Assembly (NCBI GenBank): GCA_024400955.1
Contig: JAKSLY010000003.1
Span: forward strand, 1-64,000
Reading direction: 5' to 3'
DNA length: 64,000 nt
Source of the DNA: Treponema sp.
GTDB lineage: Bacteria > Spirochaetota > Spirochaetia > Treponematales > Treponemataceae
Positions 40,373-49,639 of this stretch are shown one piece after another (position 1 is the first letter of the stretch; each line of letters starts with the position of its first letter). Position numbers and translations under genes: made by a program. Under the pieces are notes generated by a model, which was given only the letters and a program-made list of their open reading frames with translations, was not told the DNA's origin and searched no databases.

Positions 40373-42109
40373 ATGAGCAAAAAATCACGTCTTGTGCTCA
40401 TACTTGCTGTGCTCGCAGTATGCTTTGCATTCCTGTGGCCATCAATCAGCTGGTATGCACGTACACCAAAAGAAGATCAGGCACTTGCCCTGAGTTCCCT
40501 TGAAAGCATCAAGGATTATTCAAGCTTCAAGGCAGTAAGCGAAGTAAAGACCATGGTTGCAGCCCTCAAGGCAGATCCTGAGACTCTTGTTTCTGACAAC
40601 CAGAAGTGGCTCAAGGACCAGGTCAAGAAGAACTACAAGCTTGAAGGAAAGAAGTATTCTGAACCACTCAAGCTTAAGGATGCCCTTGATTCATTCTCTT
40701 CAAAGGCAGAACTTACGAATTTCATCGAAGGCATCTACCGCAAGAACATCCTCAAGACAAAGGATTACTACAAGAACTCAGTAAAGCTTGGTCTTGACCT
40801 TTCAGGCGGTATGAACGTTATCGTAAAGGCTGATCTTGATGCAGTAATCGCAAATCAGGGAGACGCCGCTTTTGTTGAGGAAACACTTAAGACGGAAGCA
40901 ATGGCACAGGCTGTGGAAACACTTACAAGCCGCATCGACCGCTTTGGTCTTTCTTCTCCAACAATCAGGCAGCAGGGTGAAGACCGCATCTACATTGAAC
41001 TTCCAGGTTCTGCAGAAGCTGACCAGATCAATTCCATCATCCAGGGTCGCGGTATCCTTAACTTCCGCCTTGTTGATGATGCAGCAACAGATGCATTCTC
41101 TGCTTACTATTATAACCACATGGACAGCACATTCGATAGCAAGGGCCGCCTTATTGATCCTTCTGTAATTCCTGCCGACTGTGAAGTAATGGGATACTAC
41201 ACAACAGATGCATACGGCCTCGACCAGAGGGTTGGTTACCTTGTAGTAAAGAAAGAAATCGCCCTTGACGGTAAGCACATCAAGTCTGCAGAAGTTGGAC
41301 AGGAAGACCTTACGGGAAAGCCACAGGTTAACTTTGCCCTCGATGGTGAAGGTGCAGAAATCTTTGCAAAGTTCACCGGTGAAAACGTTGGCAAGAACCT
41401 TTGTATCATCAGCGACGACAAGGTTAAGTCAAATGCAAGAATCCAGACTGCCATTGCAGGCGGACACGTTGCAATCACAGGCTTTGGAATTCAGGAAGCA
41501 CAGAACCTCCGCAAGGTATTGCAGACAGCATGGCTTGATGTTCCTCTTTCAGTTGAAAGCCAGCAGGTTATCGGTGCATCCCTTGGTGAAAAGGCAATCC
41601 GTCAGGGTATCATGGCCATCGCCATCGGTCTTGTTGCAATCATGATCTTCATGCTCATCTGGTATCAGGGTGCAGGTGTAAACGCATGTGTTGCACAGGT
41701 TCTCAACCTCTACATGATGTTCTCGATTCTTTCGGCATTCAACCTTACAATCACTCTTCCGACAATTGCCGGTATGATCCTTACAATCGGTATGGCTGTT
41801 GATGCCAACGTAATCATCTTTGAACGCATCAAGGAAGAACGCCGTCTTGGAAAGGACAGGGCATCTTCAATGAATGCTGGTTTCAACAACGCATTCTGGG
41901 CAATCATGGACTCAAACATCACTACATTCATTGCAGCCATGTTCATGTCTCAGCTTGGTTCCGGTGCAGTTCAGGGATTTGCAGTCAGCCTTGCAATCGG
42001 TGTAGTTTCTACAGTATTTACAGCACTTGTAGTTTCTCGCCTCATGTTCGACTTCCAGACTGAAGTCATCGGTAAAAAGAATATCAGCATCGGCTGGGGG
42101 ATTAAATAA
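40373..42109 (+). CDS. secD: Protein translocase subunit SecD
   Basis: 578 residues. First membrane helix LVLILAVLAVCFAFLWPSIS. A large periplasmic domain starts with KLGLDLSGGMNVIVKADLDA and includes SRIDRFGLSSPTIRQQGEDR. The C-terminal five-helix part has MILTIGMAVDANVIIFERIK, the proton-channel motif with its conserved Asp. With SecF it uses the ion gradient to pull proteins out of SecYEG. About 90 extra residues lie between helix 1 and the first conserved block. The stop overlaps the secF start by one base (TAATG). Confidence 0.96.
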   Translation: MSKKSRLVLILAVLAVCFAFLWPSISWYARTPKEDQALALSSLESIKDYSSFKAVSEVKTMVAALKADPETLVSDNQKWLKDQVKKNYKLEGKKYSEPLKLKDALDSFSSKAELTNFIEGIYRKNILKTKDYYKNSVKLGLDLSGGMNVIVKADLDAVIANQGDAAFVEETLKTEAMAQAVETLTSRIDRFGLSSPTIRQQGEDRIYIELPGSAEADQINSIIQGRGILNFRLVDDAATDAFSAYYYNHMDSTFDSKGRLIDPSVIPADCEVMGYYTTDAYGLDQRVGYLVVKKEIALDGKHIKSAEVGQEDLTGKPQVNFALDGEGAEIFAKFTGENVGKNLCIISDDKVKSNARIQTAIAGGHVAITGFGIQEAQNLRKVLQTAWLDVPLSVESQQVIGASLGEKAIRQGIMAIAIGLVAIMIFMLIWYQGAGVNACVAQVLNLYMMFSILSAFNLTITLPTIAGMILTIGMAVDANVIIFERIKEERRLGKDRASSMNAGFNNAFWAIMDSNITTFIAAMFMSQLGSGAVQGFAVSLAIGVVSTVFTALVVSRLMFDFQTEVIGKKNISIGWGIK

Positions 42110-43326
42110 TGAAAACAGTTAAGAATTTCAGCAAAGCATTTCCTGCCTGTGCAATCGCAAGTGCCGTAATCATCGTTTTTGGCCTTGTAGGAATCTTCAC
42201 ACGGGGAATTAACTTCGGCATTGACTTCGTTCCTGGTCTTGTTGAAGAAGTTCGCATTGCACCAGCTGCAATTGAGCTTACATACACAGGTTCAGCAAGC
42301 GTAAGCGTTGAAACATCAAATACTGCCCTTGAACTGGTTATTTCCGGAACAGGTGCAGAAAACGAAACAAAGACATTTACATTCGGCCAGAACCCAACGG
42401 TTCAGGACATGGCAAATGCAATCAATGGAATTGACGGTGTAGCTGCAAAGGTTACAGGTTCAGCTTCGGCAGACTCGTACGGAATCTACACTGACAGCGC
42501 ATCTACATCACGCCTTTCCTATGACGTGCCTGTTCGCCTTTATGTGGCTGACGTTGCAAACACGGCTTCTGTAGAAGAAGTTCGCACAGCCCTTGCTTCT
42601 CAGAATGTTGCAGTAAAGGAACTTGGAGACGTTGCCAACCGCAGCTTCCAGATTCGTGCAAAGATCGAAAAGGGTGACGACAGTTCTGTAGAAACACTTC
42701 AGAAGGGAATCACAGGTTCCCTCAAGGCAGCTTTTGGCGATACAAACATTGCCATCGTTAAGACAGACTTCGTTGGTTCAAGCTTCTCGTCAAGCAATGC
42801 TGCAAAGTCAGTTGTCCTTGCCCTGGTAACCCTCCTTGCAATCTGGCTCTATGCAACAATAAGATTCCACTGGGACTTCGCTGTTGGTGCCATCATCGCC
42901 CTCGTTCACGACTGTCTCATCATGTTTGCATTCATCTCATGGTCACAGGTTGAATTCTCAACGACAACATTTGCTGCCGTTCTCACAATCTTCGGTTATT
43001 CCATTAACGCAACCGTCGTTATCCTTGACCGTGTTCGTGAAAACATCAGGCTTGTTGAAACAAAGAACTTCAAGGACATCCTTGATACTGCAATTTCCGG
43101 TACATTGAGCCGCTCTGTAATTACAACAGTTACAACCCTCTTTGCTTCCATCGCCCTTCTCGTATTCACATCGGGAAGCATCCGTGACTTTGCACAGGTT
43201 CTTACAGTGGGTCTCATCTCTGGATGTTATTCTTCAATGTTCATCAGCTCAGGATTTATCGCTGTTGCACGCCGCAACTGGCAGCCTGGTGAATGGGCAT
43301 ACCACGTAAAGCCTCACAACAAGTAG
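42109..43326 (+). CDS. secF: Protein translocase subunit SecF
   Basis: 405 residues, longer than the usual 300-320 because of an enlarged periplasmic domain (about 45-220). Membrane part: helix 1 CAIASAVIIVFGLVGIFTRG, then FGIDFVPGLVEEVRI, where GIDFTGG is usual in the family. In the C-terminal half ILTIFGYSINATVVILDRVR is the conserved SecF motif. Works as a pair with SecD, encoded just upstream. Followed by a terminator at 43382. Confidence 0.95.
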   Translation: MKTVKNFSKAFPACAIASAVIIVFGLVGIFTRGINFGIDFVPGLVEEVRIAPAAIELTYTGSASVSVETSNTALELVISGTGAENETKTFTFGQNPTVQDMANAINGIDGVAAKVTGSASADSYGIYTDSASTSRLSYDVPVRLYVADVANTASVEEVRTALASQNVAVKELGDVANRSFQIRAKIEKGDDSSVETLQKGITGSLKAAFGDTNIAIVKTDFVGSSFSSSNAAKSVVLALVTLLAIWLYATIRFHWDFAVGAIIALVHDCLIMFAFISWSQVEFSTTTFAAVLTIFGYSINATVVILDRVRENIRLVETKNFKDILDTAISGTLSRSVITTVTTLFASIALLVFTSGSIRDFAQVLTVGLISGCYSSMFISSGFIAVARRNWQPGEWAYHVKPHNK

Positions 43327-43381
43327 TAAAATGAAGTTTCCTGGGGACGGTTTTCGTTTCCATGGCACTGCTTAAGATATA

Positions 43382-43412
43382 AGACTGTCCAATTGCGGGC
43401 AGTCTTTTTTTT
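43382..43412 (+). terminator. Terminator of the secDF unit
   Basis: AGACTGTCC / GGGCAGTCT stem (one G-T pair) and then eight T. It overlaps the -35 and spacer of the ispH promoter. Confidence 0.85.
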
Positions 43413-43421
43413 CGCTATCAT
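43393..43421 (+). promoter_or_regulatory. ispH promoter overlapping the terminator
   Basis: TTGCGG, 17-base spacer, TATCAT, then 7 bases to the ATG at 43429. No ribosome site, so the message should be leaderless. Confidence 0.55.
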
Positions 43422-43428
43422 CTTCTAT

Positions 43429-44280
43429 ATGAAAACTATCCGTGCTTCTGTTCTTGGTTTTTGCATGGGGGTTCGTCGTGCCGTTGATGCAGCAGAAAAG
43501 GCTCTTGCTGAAAACACCGACAGCCGGCAGATATTTACCCTTGGCCCGCTAATTCACAATCCCGTCGTAATGGATTCTCTTGAAAAAAGGGGAGTCATGG
43601 TTCTTGCCGGGGATGACTTTGGCCTGGTGGATTCAAATTCCACCGTAATCATAAGGGCCCACGGAACCACCCGCGAAATTCTTGCAAGGCTCGAAAGAAC
43701 CGGGGCTCAGGTTATAAATGCAACATGTCCTCGCGTCGTCGTCAGCCAGAAAAGGGCCTTTGACTACAGTTCAATGGGCTACACAATAGTTCTTGCCGGT
43801 GACAGAAACCACGGGGAGGTGGTAAGCATTTCTTCCTTTGCAGAGGGAAATTGCCTCATCATCGAAAGCGCGCTTGAGGCGATGGAACTTGATCTGCCGG
43901 AAAAAACGGTCCTCATGGCCCAGACTACATTCAGCATGGAAGAATATGAAAAAATCCAGGTCATTCTAAGGGAAAAAAATCCGGATATCGTGGTGTTCAA
44001 TTCCATCTGCTCTGCCACAAAGGAAAGGCAGAATGCACTGAGGGAACTTGGCGGCAAGGCGGACGGAATAATTGTTGCCGGTGGAAGCAGCTCTGCCAAT
44101 ACCAGGCGTCTTTACGAAACCGCATGTACAATCTGTACCCGTTGTGCCTTTGTGGAAAAACCTTCCGACATCCCCGAAGAATTCAGGAACCTTGAAACCG
44201 TAGCCATTACGGCCGGGGCAAGCACTCCTGATTCCGTCATTGAGGAAATTGAAAAGAGCTTGATGACCGGTAAAAATTGA
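43429..44280 (+). CDS. ispH: 4-hydroxy-3-methylbut-2-enyl diphosphate reductase
   Basis: 283 residues from the ATG at 43429. The last enzyme of the MEP route to IPP and DMAPP; a [4Fe-4S] protein. The three cluster cysteines are all present: Cys12 (GFCMGVRRAV), Cys100 (NATCPRVV) and Cys194 (FNSICSATKERQNA). The catalytic region AHGTTREI and the conserved GDRNHGEV are also present. Its presence means that this organism makes isoprenoids by the MEP pathway. The other genes of the pathway are not in the window. Confidence 0.95.
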   Translation: MKTIRASVLGFCMGVRRAVDAAEKALAENTDSRQIFTLGPLIHNPVVMDSLEKRGVMVLAGDDFGLVDSNSTVIIRAHGTTREILARLERTGAQVINATCPRVVVSQKRAFDYSSMGYTIVLAGDRNHGEVVSISSFAEGNCLIIESALEAMELDLPEKTVLMAQTTFSMEEYEKIQVILREKNPDIVVFNSICSATKERQNALRELGGKADGIIVAGGSSSANTRRLYETACTICTRCAFVEKPSDIPEEFRNLETVAITAGASTPDSVIEEIEKSLMTGKN

Positions 44281-44420
44281 TATTTTTGGTGATTTTTGTT
44301 AAACTTTTAGGGAATTTGCTATTTACTGCGGATTTTCATTTTTTCTTTAAATTTTTTAATCATGGCAAATCTCTGAAACAACATTGGGAGGGATTTGTTT
44401 AATTTACGGAGGACACTCTT

Positions 44421-45515
44421 ATGAAAAAAACACTTGCACTTTTTGCTGCAGCCACACTTGCAGCCTCTGCATTCGCTTACAATCCACCTCACGGTGGGGA
44501 ACAGATCTACCGTCTTACAAGCCCTGAAATGCTTGGCGGTTCTGCTGCTTCTGCTTCTGGCGGACCATCCCTTACAATCGTTCCAACTTCTACAGTGATT
44601 AACCCTGCAATTCCAGCCCTTCAGGACCGTGTGTGCGTTAATCTTGACGGAACAGTTTTCCTTAATTCAGACAAGGAGGACAAGACCTATACGGATCCAC
44701 TTACTGGCGAAGAAGTTGTGATCATGAAGGACAAGTCGACAGCCTTTGGTTTTTCTACCGGTGTAATTTACCCTACAAGATTTGCAAACTTTACCCTTGC
44801 ATGTAACGGCGTGTTCAGCGACATGCTCAGGATGCCTGTAGGAAACGTTGTTGACACTCGCGCTGGCATTTCCAAGGAAGTAAATGACTGGCTTTCTGTA
44901 GGTGCTGGGCTTTACTACACAATGGTTGATACTGATAAGCTTGCTGATGATTCTGACTTTGGTGTTGGTGCAGACTTTGGTATCCTTTGCAAGGTTGGGG
45001 AAATCGGACCTTTCAAGAATTCAAGAATCGGTCTTTCACTGGTTAACATCGGTAAGCCTGCAAAGGCAAAGACCCTTGGATTTGATGAAGATGAAGATTC
45101 AACAATGTACCCTTCAATCCTCACAGCAAAGGCTGGTTTTGGTGCAGACATCTTTACTGTTGGAAAATGGATGGGTTCTGCAAGTGCTGACGTAAGCGTT
45201 CCATTCTTCCAGAATGCAATCATCGAGGCTGGATTCCAGATGATGTATGACGACCGCCTTAGCCTTAATGCAAGCACACAGTTCAACACAAGGGAATTCA
45301 TTGAAGACGGAATCAATGCTTCTACCCTGGGAATTTCATTGGGTGCAACATTCAAGTTTGGAATCAAGGCTTCAAACCCAAGACTCAACGGATCCGACAT
45401 TACACCGGGTCTTGCAACACAGATCGTATATGAAAACATCGAGGCAGTAACCACAGGCGTTAAGTTTGAACTTGGCCCAAAGGATGAAGGTGCTGCTGAA
45501 ATCACGATTTTCTAA
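44421..45515 (+). CDS. Outer-membrane protein, UPF0164/FadL-like
   Basis: 364 residues. Signal peptide KKTLALFAAATLAASAFAYN. The mature part starts NPPHGGEQIYRLTSPEMLGG and then shows beta-barrel strands (FGFSTGVIYPTRFANFTLAC, WMGSASADVSVPFF) ending with aromatic Phe. This resembles the treponemal UPF0164 family, which is modelled as FadL-like barrels for fatty-acid uptake. The fit is from overall pattern. GGAGGA ribosome site after a leader of about 90 bases. The next gene (OmpA/Ig repeats) follows after 32 bases, so the two likely form one envelope unit. Confidence 0.65.
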   Translation: MKKTLALFAAATLAASAFAYNPPHGGEQIYRLTSPEMLGGSAASASGGPSLTIVPTSTVINPAIPALQDRVCVNLDGTVFLNSDKEDKTYTDPLTGEEVVIMKDKSTAFGFSTGVIYPTRFANFTLACNGVFSDMLRMPVGNVVDTRAGISKEVNDWLSVGAGLYYTMVDTDKLADDSDFGVGADFGILCKVGEIGPFKNSRIGLSLVNIGKPAKAKTLGFDEDEDSTMYPSILTAKAGFGADIFTVGKWMGSASADVSVPFFQNAIIEAGFQMMYDDRLSLNASTQFNTREFIEDGINASTLGISLGATFKFGIKASNPRLNGSDITPGLATQIVYENIEAVTTGVKFELGPKDEGAAEITIF

Positions 45516-45547
45516 TTTTATAAATATTGAAGAAAAAGGACAAAGTA

Positions 45548-48500
45548 ATGCTTTTTAACCTTAAGACAAAAAAGGCAGTTCTTGTTTCAGCTGCGGTTCT
45601 TGCTGCAGCCCCGGCAGTTTTTGCCGACAAGGCTCTCGAGTACATCTCGCCTAACAACGACGGCATCCAGGATAATCTTGACGTAAAGTTCCAGATTTCC
45701 AAGAAGGCCGGTTATCTTAAAAGCTGGGCCTTTGTAATCTTTGATGCAAAGGGAAATGCTGTCAGGACAATCCAGAACAAGGTTGTCTTTGACTTTGACG
45801 AAGGTTCCATGAGTGCAAAGAAATTTGCAAAAGCCCTCATGACTTCAAAGCACGATGTTGAAGTTCCTTCGGAAATCATCTGGAACGGTTACCTTGATGA
45901 CGGTAGCCTTGCTCCAGACGGCGAATACTACTACCAGTTCAATGCAGTAAAGACCAACGGACAGGAATCGGCTTCCGCAAAGGTTAAGTTCATTGTGGAC
46001 AATACGGCTCCTGACATCGACGTGGTAAAGCTCCAGGGTGACGACAAGAACTTTGGTGAAGGCGACAAGGCCATCCTCGTGATCAGGCAGACCGGTTCAA
46101 AGGAAAAGCTTTGGACCGCAAAGATCACTGATTCTGATGGAAAGGTCATCCGCTCCTACAAGTGGAACGATGCTGCTCCAAATGAAATCACGTGGAACGG
46201 TACTGACGACAGCAATGCCATCGTTAAGGATGGTATCTATCATTATGAAATTACATCAACCGACCTTGCAGGCAACACTTCTGAAAAGGCTGGCATTGCA
46301 AACATCTTCTTCTCTGCAGAAAAGCCACAGACTTCCATTGCAATTTCCGGTGCCAGGTATTTTGCTCCGGAGCCAAAGGGTGAGGTTGCAGAATCAAGGA
46401 AGGACATTAAGTTTGATGTTTCCATTCCTTCTCCAAAGGCAAGCGTAAATAAGCTTGTTGACTGGAAGATTCAGGTTGTTCCAAAGGATGGCGACAGCGT
46501 TCTTTATTCCCTGGAAGGAAAGGACAAGGCTCCTGCTTCCTTTGTTTTTGACGGAAAGGGTTCAAAGGGATCCTATCTTGCCGACGGTGAATACCGCACA
46601 AAGGTTACTGCAAAGTATCTCAACGGTTATGAACCTGTTCCAGTATATTCCCCTGTTTTTGTAATCGACAACGAGGCTCCTAATGCCACTGTCGTTCTTC
46701 CAGAAAGCATTTTCAACGGCCAGAAGCTTTTTGCCATTGCACAGCAGACAGTTGCAGAAGAATCTTATACGGGTCCTAAGACATGGTCCGGAAAGATTGT
46801 TGCTGCAGACGGAACTGTTGCAAGGGAATATGAATTCGGCAATTCCCTCCCTTCAAAGGTTGAATGGAACGGTCTCAACAAGGACGGTCAGTTTGCTGAC
46901 GGTGCCTACAGGTATGTTCTTGAAGTTACTGAACCTGCAGGAAACAAGAGGACCATTACATCGGACAATTTCACCCTTGATACAAGCACGACAGTTCTTG
47001 CAGTTTCTGTAAGTCCCGAGGCATTCTCGCCAAACGGTGACGGTGTAAACGACAAGATGACAATCACTCCTGTTGCAAAGGCTTCAAGCGGAATCAACAA
47101 GTATGAAGTTACGGTAAGCCTCAAGGGTAAGGCCGTAAAGACATTCTCAGGCACTGGCAGCGTTCCAGCCCAGATTACATGGGACGGACTTTCTGACAGC
47201 GGAACAAGGGTTGCTGACGGACGCTACAGCGTTGCAATCAAGACTGTTGCAAACTCTGGAACTGAAGATACTTCACTCCCTGTAGAATTCATCGTTGACA
47301 CGACGGCTCCACAGGTTGCAGTTTCTGCACCATATACTTTGTTCTCTCCTGATGGAATCAGTTCAAAGCAGACGGTTCCTGTAAAGGTTGCTTCTTGCTC
47401 TGATGAGGAACTTTGGACTGCCGAAATCCGCAATGCAAAGAATGCACTCGTAAAGTCATATACATGGACTGGAAAGGCAAAGGATTTTGACTGGGATGGA
47501 ACTGACGACAACGGCAACAAGGCTGCTGACGGTGCATATTCCCTCAAGATTGCTTCTACAGACAGGGCAGGCAACAGCGGAAGCGCAAGCATCCAGAACA
47601 TCGTTGTTGATACAAGACCAGTTTCTGCATTCCTTACGGCCGACTTTGCTGGAATCTCTCCAAACGGCGACAGCATACTTGATGCACAGAAGTTCAACAT
47701 CAAGGTTTCCCTCAATGAAGGAATTTCAAGCTGGAAGTTTGACATCATTGATTCTGCTTCTGGCAAGGCTGTAAAGACATTTACTGAAAAGGATCAGGCT
47801 GATCTTCCTGCTGCAATTACATGGGCTGGCGAAACATCTTCCGGCAAGACTGCAGAAGGAACTTTCTCTGCAAAGCTTCACATTGAATATGCAAAGGGTA
47901 ATGTTGCCGATGCAGTTTCCGGTTCATTCATCTGCACATCTAAGGCTCCGGAACTTGTAGTTAAGACAACACCTGAATACTTTAGCCCGGACAACGACGG
48001 TGTTGACGATGAAGAAATCATCCAGCTTTCTTGCAAGACCCTTGCAAACCTCAAGAACTGGACATTCACAATCTTTAACCCGATTAAGGATGAAAACGCT
48101 CCTCTCAAGCCGTTCTGGAAGATTGGCGGAAAGAACGTAATGACGGAAAAGATCGTGTGGGACGGACGTGGAAACAATGGTGAACTGGTTCAGTCTGCCG
48201 AAGACTATCCTTATGAACTTGTTGCATACGATGACCTTGGAATGTCAAGCAAGGTTACGGGAGTTGTAAAGGTTGACGTTCTCATCATCCGTGACGGCGA
48301 CAAGCTTAAGATGATGATTCCTTCAATCATCTTCCGTGCAAACCATGCTGACTTTGGACTTGCAAAGACAGACGCAAAGGGCAATGTAATCGAAAAGGGT
48401 ATTACACCTGCCCAGGCTGCAAACAACAAGCGCATCCTCAAGCGTGTTTCTGAAATACTCAACAAGTTTGCTTCTTACAAGGTAACTGTCGTAGGACACT

Positions 48501-48706
48501 CTAACTACGTTATGGCTAACGATGCAGAGGCCATTCCACTTTCACGCGATCGTGCTGAATTCGTTATGAACGAAATCATCAAGAACGGTGTTAAGGCTGA
48601 AAGACTTTCTGCAGACGGTAAGGGTGATACGGAACCTGTTGCTGACTATAAGAACAGCGACGTTAACTGGAAGAACCGCCGCGTTGAATTCATCCTTCAG
48701 AAGTAG
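45548..48706 (+). CDS. OmpA-family protein with FlgD-type Ig-like repeats
   Basis: 1052 residues from the ATG at 45548 (AAGGA 7 bases upstream; a TTG at 45527 has none). Signal peptide up to APAVFA, then EYISPNNDGIQDNLDVKFQI, the SPNNDG motif of gliding-type and FlgD-Ig modules. At least four such units follow (SPNGDGVND, SPNGDSILD, SPDNDGVDD), each with a strand pattern W.G.DD.G...DG.Y.Y, probably 8-10 Ig domains. The C-terminus is an OmpA-type peptidoglycan-binding domain: VTVVGHSN, PLSRDRAEFVM, and NRRVEFIL at the end. It bridges outer membrane and cell wall. Much longer than a plain OmpA. Confidence 0.8.
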   Translation: MLFNLKTKKAVLVSAAVLAAAPAVFADKALEYISPNNDGIQDNLDVKFQISKKAGYLKSWAFVIFDAKGNAVRTIQNKVVFDFDEGSMSAKKFAKALMTSKHDVEVPSEIIWNGYLDDGSLAPDGEYYYQFNAVKTNGQESASAKVKFIVDNTAPDIDVVKLQGDDKNFGEGDKAILVIRQTGSKEKLWTAKITDSDGKVIRSYKWNDAAPNEITWNGTDDSNAIVKDGIYHYEITSTDLAGNTSEKAGIANIFFSAEKPQTSIAISGARYFAPEPKGEVAESRKDIKFDVSIPSPKASVNKLVDWKIQVVPKDGDSVLYSLEGKDKAPASFVFDGKGSKGSYLADGEYRTKVTAKYLNGYEPVPVYSPVFVIDNEAPNATVVLPESIFNGQKLFAIAQQTVAEESYTGPKTWSGKIVAADGTVAREYEFGNSLPSKVEWNGLNKDGQFADGAYRYVLEVTEPAGNKRTITSDNFTLDTSTTVLAVSVSPEAFSPNGDGVNDKMTITPVAKASSGINKYEVTVSLKGKAVKTFSGTGSVPAQITWDGLSDSGTRVADGRYSVAIKTVANSGTEDTSLPVEFIVDTTAPQVAVSAPYTLFSPDGISSKQTVPVKVASCSDEELWTAEIRNAKNALVKSYTWTGKAKDFDWDGTDDNGNKAADGAYSLKIASTDRAGNSGSASIQNIVVDTRPVSAFLTADFAGISPNGDSILDAQKFNIKVSLNEGISSWKFDIIDSASGKAVKTFTEKDQADLPAAITWAGETSSGKTAEGTFSAKLHIEYAKGNVADAVSGSFICTSKAPELVVKTTPEYFSPDNDGVDDEEIIQLSCKTLANLKNWTFTIFNPIKDENAPLKPFWKIGGKNVMTEKIVWDGRGNNGELVQSAEDYPYELVAYDDLGMSSKVTGVVKVDVLIIRDGDKLKMMIPSIIFRANHADFGLAKTDAKGNVIEKGITPAQAANNKRILKRVSEILNKFASYKVTVVGHSNYVMANDAEAIPLSRDRAEFVMNEIIKNGVKAERLSADGKGDTEPVADYKNSDVNWKNRRVEFILQK

Positions 48707-48778
48707 TTTCGCCTTTGCGGAACTCTGAAGATGTAACAGCTAAACAAAAGTCGCGCCGTCCATGGCGCGGGACAAAAT

Positions 48779-48818
48779 GCCTCCTGCTCTTGATCGGGCA
48801 GGGGGCTCTTTTATTTTT
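48779..48818 (+). terminator. Terminator after the OmpA-like gene
   Basis: GCCTCCTGCTC / GGGCAGGGGGC stem with loop TTGATC, then TCTTTTATTTTTAT. It sits directly upstream of the tcdA start. Confidence 0.8.
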
Positions 48819-48844
48819 ATTCCATTACATTTACAATTGGCTCC

Positions 48845-49582
48845 ATGAAAGAGCAGTTCATTCGTACAGAGGCAATTCTTGGTGATGGTTCCGTTGCGGC
48901 GCTGGAAAGGGCAAGGGTACTGGTTTTTGGCATTGGAGGTGTGGGCGGTTTTGCCGTTGAAGCCCTGGCCAGGGCCGGTGTCGGACATCTCGTATTGGTG
49001 GATGACGATGAAGTTGCCCTGTCCAACATAAACCGCCAGATCATTGCAACCCACGGCACTGTTGGCATTGCAAAGGTGGATGCCATGAAGGAACGCATTG
49101 CAGACATTAATCCGGACTGCCATGTGGAAGCCCTCAAGACCTTTTACCTGCCGGAAAATGCGGCGGATTTTGATTTTTCTTCCTTTGATTATGTGGTGGA
49201 TGCCATAGATACGGTAAAGGCGAAGGTTGACATTGCTTCCAGGTGCGATGCCCTTGGCGTAAGGCTCATAAGCGCTATGGGGGCCGGCAACAAGCTTGAC
49301 CCGACCATGTTTGAAGTCTCTGACATTTACAGGACTTCCGTATGTCCCCTGGCACGTGTAATGCGCAGTGAGCTAAAGAAGCGGGGCGTCAGGAAGCTTA
49401 AGGTTGTCTATTCAAGGGAACAGCCGGTAAGGACGGACTGCTTTGGCCAGACAAAGGGTAGCGGTGGCCATCCTGCCCCTGGAAGCATTTCCTTTGTTCC
49501 TTCCGTAATGGGACTGATTATTGCCGGGGAGGTCATAAAGGACATTGTGGCTTCCTGCCGGGATAAAAAATATGGCATCTGA
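48845..49582 (+). CDS. tcdA: tRNA threonylcarbamoyladenosine dehydratase (ThiF/E1 family)
   Basis: 245 residues. E1-like enzyme that closes the cyclic form of t6A at position 37 of ANN-decoding tRNAs, using ATP. The Rossmann glycine loop is VFGIGGVGGFAVEALARAGV (about 22-41), followed by DDDEVALSNINRQIIATHGT and KVDAMKERIADINPDC, all typical of TcdA (CsdL). TRANSFER partner genes (csdE) are not seen here. A -10 TACAAT ends 7 bases before the ATG, with no ribosome site; the possible -35 lies in the terminator T-run. Confidence 0.9.
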   Translation: MKEQFIRTEAILGDGSVAALERARVLVFGIGGVGGFAVEALARAGVGHLVLVDDDEVALSNINRQIIATHGTVGIAKVDAMKERIADINPDCHVEALKTFYLPENAADFDFSSFDYVVDAIDTVKAKVDIASRCDALGVRLISAMGAGNKLDPTMFEVSDIYRTSVCPLARVMRSELKKRGVRKLKVVYSREQPVRTDCFGQTKGSGGHPAPGSISFVPSVMGLIIAGEVIKDIVASCRDKKYGI

Positions 49583-49613
49583 AAACTGAAGTCGATTCAG
49601 TTACCAGATGCCG
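49573..49613. terminator. Hairpin at the tcdA-pepF junction
   Basis: GGCATCTG ... CAGATGCC outer arms with AACTGA ... TCAGTT inside, overlapping the tcdA stop. The T-rich stretch CTTCTTTTTCC follows about 10 bases later. Probable end of both convergent genes. Confidence 0.55.
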
Positions 49614-49639
49614 TCATTAATCTTCTTTTTCCAGGGAAT

